A stretch of 33,574 nucleotides of DNA, from the NCBI GenBank assembly GCA_023435925.1, contig JAEZLF010000068.1, forward strand, positions 1 through 33,574, read 5' to 3'. The notes under the pieces are model-generated. The model was not told where the DNA came from and searched no databases. It was given only the letters and a program-made list of their open reading frames with translations. The stretch's first letter is position 1; each line of letters begins with the position of its first letter. The translations under genes and the position numbers were made by a program. Below are positions 30,142 through 33,574 of this stretch, piece after piece. Source of the DNA: Bacillota bacterium. Its GTDB lineage: Bacteria; Bacillota; Clostridia; Acetivibrionales; DTU013.

Positions 30142-32337
30142 TTACTCAACATTGTCCATGTTCCTGAATTCCACCTCAATGACCTGACCTTTTGTAACAA
30201 GTGTTCCTGCATCAAACTCCTGCCTGAATACAACCCCGGATCCGTTTACCTTTATATTGAGTCCCAGGCGGTTAAGGGCATCGAATGCCTCTGACATGGT
30301 CTTGTTTTTAAGATCCGGCATTTGAACAGTAAGCTGCTGTTCAGGCTTATATGTATAAAGAATCACCACAGATTTCTCCGGTACAACCGCATCCGGCTTC
30401 GGGGTCTGCTCCATAACAGTGCTCTTGTTATCTCCATTCCCTTCTATCTTATAACTCAAGCCCTTCTTTTTCAGCTCCTGTACAGCCTCATCAACCGTAT
30501 TTCCCCTGACTTCCGGCACAAATACATCCTTGGCCATCTTTTCCAGATCTTCTTGCGTATATTTCCTTTCAACCTGCAAATAATTCAGTGTATCCTCCAT
30601 GATCTTGCCTGCCAGTGGCGCAGCAATTGCTCCTCCGTAATAGGATTCTCCCTTTGGATCAAAAAGTGCCACTAACGTGATGATAGCCGGATCATCAGCC
30701 GGAGCAAAGCCGCAGAACGATGCAATGTACACGTTTTCTTGTGTCGTCTGAGAGGTTCCTGTTTTTCCCCCGACCCTGTAGCCCTTAATATAAGCGTTAT
30801 TACCTGTTCCGTTTGGTGTGGATACGACATCCTCCAGTATATCTCTTACTGTTTCTGATGTTTTCTTCGATATGACGGTTCTGACCACTTCCGGCTCAAA
30901 CTTTTTCACGATATTCCCATCGGAGTCCCTCAGTTCTTTAACCAACCTTGGTTTCATTAATTTGCCGCCGTTCACAATAGCAGTATATCCTGTAATGAGT
31001 TGTAATGGCGTAATCGTAAACCTTTGCCCAAATGAAGCAACCGCCATATCGATTTCCTTTGGTTTACTCTGAAATATGGATTTCCCCTCGCCTTTGAGCT
31101 CAACACCTGTTTTTTCAGTGAAGCCAAAGGCTTTGAGATATCCGTAGAACCGGTTTAACCCCAGGCTTTGAGCTACTTTTACAAAAGCCGGGTTACAGGA
31201 GTTAACCACTGCTTCCCGAAAGGTTTCAGTACCGTGTTCTCTGCCTCTTCTCCAGCAGTAGATGGGTTTGGGCCATCCCGGCACCTTGATCGGCAGGTCG
31301 TTTGTAAGGGTATCCGGTGTGATAACCCCCTCTTCAATGCCGGCTGCTGTAGTAAAAGTCTTGAATGTGGAACCGGGTTCATAGGTATCGGAAATTGCTT
31401 TATTTCTCCAAACGGTTTTACTGAGAATGCTGACTGAGTCTGAACTTCGCTTTACCCAGCCGGCCGGATCCACTCCTTCCATATTTTTGGGTAATGCATA
31501 CGGATCGTTCAGATCATAATCCGGCTTTGAAACCAACGCCAGTATGTCTCCGTTCTTAGGATCAAGTACAATCGCTACGGCTCCCTGCTTCACTTTATAA
31601 TCATCAATCGCTTTATCCAGTGTTTTTGAAGCAAGATACTGAATCGTTTCATCAATGGTAAGAACCGCATTCAATCCATCCTGAGCATCAATGCGCTTTT
31701 CTGTCTCCAATGGTATCGCTCTGCTTTTTGCATCCACTTCGCTCAGTATCTTGCCGGGTGTACCTTTCAGGTATTTTTCCAAGACATCCTCAACACCGCC
31801 TTGAAGCCCTTGATTGTCATCTCCTGTAAATCCGAGTATATGAGACATGAGATTGCCGTTTGGATAATATCTTTTTGCATCCTCATCGATATGGATACCC
31901 TTTACCTTCTTTTCCGAAATCCACTTCCTTACATTGGTCTCAGTCTCCTTATCGACCTTTCGCTTTATTGTTACATAACCGGTATCTTTGGTTATCAGTC
32001 TGTAAATTTCATTACGATCCATGTCCAGTAGTGGCGCCAATCCGTCTGCCACCTCGTCGGCTGTTAATTTGGAGTTTGCTATATCGCTTGGTTTACAGCT
32101 GATTGTAGCTACCTGAACGCTGATCGCCAGCTTTTTGCCGTTCCTGTCGAATATGGTTCCTCTGATTGGGCTTATTGTTCTTCCCTGATTCTGCTGTTTA
32201 AAAGCTTTCTTTTGCAGTTCTTCTCCCTGAACAAATTGTATATATGCCAGCCTTCCTATTAATCCGGCAACGATTGCTGCAAACACAAATAGCATGATAA
32301 TCAGACGCTTTTTTAATGCAAGGCTTGGATTAACCAA
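30142..32337 (-). CDS. spoVD: Class B penicillin-binding protein with two PASTA domains (SpoVD-like)
   Basis: This 731-residue transpeptidase cross-links peptidoglycan at the septum or spore cortex with its SEDS partner. Order: a short cytoplasmic part, one membrane helix (about 12-30), the PBP dimerisation domain (about 50-225), and the transpeptidase domain with S-T-F-K (active-site Ser), S-C-N and K-T-G-T motifs. Two C-terminal PASTA domains follow (about 605-665 and 668-728). Bacillus SpoVD has one PASTA and FtsI-type Pbp2B two, so the split between the sporulation and division roles is open. The start is TTG 32337 with GGGGG 7 nt upstream. It is 187 nt downstream of ftsL. Confidence 0.94.
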   Translation of the reverse strand: MVNPSLALKKRLIIMLFVFAAIVAGLIGRLAYIQFVQGEELQKKAFKQQNQGRTISPIRGTIFDRNGKKLAISVQVATISCKPSDIANSKLTADEVADGLAPLLDMDRNEIYRLITKDTGYVTIKRKVDKETETNVRKWISEKKVKGIHIDEDAKRYYPNGNLMSHILGFTGDDNQGLQGGVEDVLEKYLKGTPGKILSEVDAKSRAIPLETEKRIDAQDGLNAVLTIDETIQYLASKTLDKAIDDYKVKQGAVAIVLDPKNGDILALVSKPDYDLNDPYALPKNMEGVDPAGWVKRSSDSVSILSKTVWRNKAISDTYEPGSTFKTFTTAAGIEEGVITPDTLTNDLPIKVPGWPKPIYCWRRGREHGTETFREAVVNSCNPAFVKVAQSLGLNRFYGYLKAFGFTEKTGVELKGEGKSIFQSKPKEIDMAVASFGQRFTITPLQLITGYTAIVNGGKLMKPRLVKELRDSDGNIVKKFEPEVVRTVISKKTSETVRDILEDVVSTPNGTGNNAYIKGYRVGGKTGTSQTTQENVYIASFCGFAPADDPAIITLVALFDPKGESYYGGAIAAPLAGKIMEDTLNYLQVERKYTQEDLEKMAKDVFVPEVRGNTVDEAVQELKKKGLSYKIEGNGDNKSTVMEQTPKPDAVVPEKSVVILYTYKPEQQLTVQMPDLKNKTMSEAFDALNRLGLNIKVNGSGVVFRQEFDAGTLVTKGQVIEVEFRNMDNVE

Positions 32338-32524
32338 TTGGATTCCCCCTTATCCGAAACATGAAGATCAAATAAAAATCAGCACTACTGCAAAAAAGAC
32401 TATAGACCGTGCAAAATACTATTTTACACTCATCCACAGTCCAAATGTTTTTTAGGTGCAGTCAGTCATATTTCTCCCTCGCCGGCTGCTTACCCATCCT
32501 ATCGCAAGAGATGAACGACTCTCT
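32338..32524 (-). other. Spacer between ftsL and spoVD
   Basis: This 187-nt gap is unusually long for the dcw cluster. A weak promoter-like pair on the minus strand, TTGGAC with TAGTAT at 17 nt, lies near 32418-32446. I found no clear sigma-E site or terminator. Confidence 0.35.
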
Positions 32525-33016
32525 TTACTCAAAAAGCTTCACCAGTCCAGCCACCTTGTTTACAATCGTATTTACAATATTGTAGTCAGCCTCACTTGAT
32601 ACTTCCTGAGCATTCATCACCACTGTATAATCATTCCTTGGTACTCTTATATAAACGATCTGGCTTTTATCCGGTATCTGCATGCCAAGCCGAGTTTCTG
32701 CAGTTTCTTTGATATCGGCCAAATCTGTTTCTGTCTCTACCTGAACCTTTAGTATGGAGTTTTCATTCCTCAACTCACTATATATTTTTTCTTTTTGATT
32801 AATATTGTAGCTTAATTGCGTTATCGCTGCAAACCGGTACATCACAATAAGGCCGGCAAATAACACCGCCAGAATGGACAGTACAAGCTTGAACTTTACT
32901 TTTCTATAGCTTTTGTACCTTTTTTTTGCTTTCAGAACCGTATTTTCTTCATAAACATCGTACTCTAGTTGTCTTGCTGCAGATCCCTGTATGTAGCTAT
33001 AGTCCTTCTGTACCAA
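32525..33016 (-). CDS. ftsL: Cell-division protein FtsL-like
   Basis: FtsL is a bitopic division protein that forms a coiled-coil with DivIC/FtsB and helps recruit septal peptidoglycan synthases. The 163-residue protein has a basic cytoplasmic N-terminus (about 1-42), one membrane helix (about 43-66), a heptad-like segment (N-Q-K-E-K-I-Y-S-E-L-R-N-E-N-S-I-L-K) and a C-terminal R-L-G-M-Q-I-P-D region typical of FtsL. The start is TTG 33016 with GAGG 9 nt upstream. It lies between rsmH and spoVD as in most Firmicutes. Confidence 0.85.
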   Translation of the reverse strand: MVQKDYSYIQGSAARQLEYDVYEENTVLKAKKRYKSYRKVKFKLVLSILAVLFAGLIVMYRFAAITQLSYNINQKEKIYSELRNENSILKVQVETETDLADIKETAETRLGMQIPDKSQIVYIRVPRNDYTVVMNAQEVSSEADYNIVNTIVNKVAGLVKLFE

Positions 33017-33407
33017 TTGTATTCACCTCGACAGCGTTTTATGCAGTACGTGAAAGGAATACCGGGAACCGACCTTTCGGACAGTCCCCGATATTATTAC
33101 ATCCTTGTCTCTTCATTTGTTCCCTTACTTGATTTTCTCTTTAGTATGCCTTATCTTTCGTATCTCTTTGCTTTTGTCATCCTTATCATTTGTAATCTTT
33201 TGCTCTTGTAACCCTTATCCTTAGTGTACCTTAGCTTTTGTATGTCCTCTTACCCTTTTGTCTTTTGTACGATCTCTTTTGTATATTCCGTTTTTACCTC
33301 TCGTTTTTTGCAACTCTTATCTTCTGTACCTTGTCTTTTTCATCCTGTGTTTACTTTCGGGCTCGTCCCATGTATCTTTAAAACTAATCTTTGGTTTACT
33401 TTTTATG
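33017..33407 (-). other. Purine-rich rsmH-ftsL spacer with degenerate short repeats
   Basis: This 391-nt gap holds no gene I can support. On the transcript strand about 33100-33400 is purine-rich with loosely repeated words such as GATAAGG and ACAAAAG at irregular spacing. The plus-strand frames are low-complexity shadows. A long hairpin lies at 33064-33089. In most Firmicutes this gap is only tens of bases. Confidence 0.6.
33064..33089 (-). other. Long GNRA-capped hairpin upstream of ftsL
   Basis: On the minus strand GGGGACUGUCC and GGUCGGUUCCC pair over 11 positions, with one U-U mismatch and some G-U pairs, closed by a GAAA tetraloop. It lies 48 nt upstream of the ftsL start. No T-run follows it. 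It could be a REP-like element, a cis-regulatory hairpin or an mRNA-processing site. Confidence 0.6.
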
Positions 33408-33574
33408 TCAAATTCTTTGTGCCGTTCTAAGCTTTGCACTTCGTGATCTCGGATTTTCAGCCAATTCCTCTTCCGAAGGCAGCACCGGTTTTTTTGTTAA
33501 CACCTTCAATTCCGGCTTTTTGTTGCATATACACACCGGGAATGAGGGTGGACAGGTGCAAGGTCTTTCTCTTT
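33408..33574 (-). CDS. rsmH: 16S rRNA (cytosine(1402)-N(4))-methyltransferase RsmH, C-terminal part
   Basis: The last 54 codons are present; the gene runs off the window's right edge. The frame reads C-P-P-S-F-P-V-C-I-C-N, K-K-P-V-L-P-S-E-E-E, then E-N-P-R-S-R-S-A-K-L-R and ends R-T-A-Q-R-I-stop, the distinctive tail of RsmH (MraW). The enzyme methylates C1402 of 16S rRNA in the decoding centre. Its presence next to ftsL confirms the 5' end of the dcw cluster lies to the right. Confidence 0.93.
   Translation of the reverse strand, partial: RERPCTCPPSFPVCICNKKPELKVLTKKPVLPSEEELAENPRSRSAKLRTAQRI

Noticed and set aside
33224..33446. Two overlapping plus-strand frames in the rsmH-ftsL gap
   Set aside because: Phe/Leu/Ser-rich translation of a pyrimidine tract; the real gene at the right end is rsmH on the minus strand.

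Overview
The window reads as the chromosome of a Gram-positive, endospore-forming clostridial Firmicute. The support is a cell-wall cluster with the sporulation-type proteins SpoVD and SpoVE, a CwlD amidase, a DAP-type MurE, strong GGAGG ribosome sites, and RNA-based attenuation (a T-box and a TRAP-type leader). Genus cannot be fixed from sequence alone. Almost everything is conserved chromosomal housekeeping. I see no transposase, phage, CRISPR array, tRNA or rRNA.

Layout. 1-1850: an A+T-richer end with a divergent polysaccharide deacetylase (+) converging on cwlD (-). 1942-6885: ferritin, an HtrA-type protease, and a response regulator/histidine kinase pair, all on the minus strand. 6919-12039: a trpEGDCF operon (minus) with its own promoter and attenuator; trpB and trpA are not present. 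12056-13422: ychF, divergent from trp. 13570-14126: an isolated cheW. 14162-15729: DAHP synthase (aroF) behind a T-box. 15779-16980: a GT2 glycosyltransferase with a DUF2304 partner. 16987-22424 (minus): diguanylate cyclase, a small unknown, a lytic transglycosylase, coaE and polA. 22590-24415 (minus): an ECF sigma factor and a zinc-finger anti-sigma factor fused to a DUF4349-like domain. 24447-33574 (minus): the dcw cluster, read as rsmH (partial)-ftsL-spoVD-murE-murF-mraY-spoVE, ending in a murA cut off right after its catalytic cysteine; murD and murG are absent from their usual places.

The most striking regulatory find is the trp leader. Downstream of a clean promoter lie exactly eleven NAG triplets with uniform 2-nt spacers (53 nt), then a candidate antiterminator whose 5' arm overlaps the last triplets, then an intrinsic terminator, then a possible hairpin over the trpE Shine-Dalgarno. 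This is the architecture of TRAP (MtrB) attenuation known from Bacillus. The entry enzyme of the same pathway, aroF, is instead under a T-box, so two different RNA mechanisms control aromatic amino acid synthesis within 3 kb.

The second find is a dispersed multi-hairpin intergenic repeat in two copies (6660-6772 and about 28547-28654). The second copy is flanked by a 12-bp direct repeat; removing it in silico gives murE a different in-frame stop immediately after the repeat, which fits insertion of a small mobile element. The third is the abrupt murA truncation with a perfect palindrome at the breakpoint, marking a probable rearrangement at the end of the dcw cluster.
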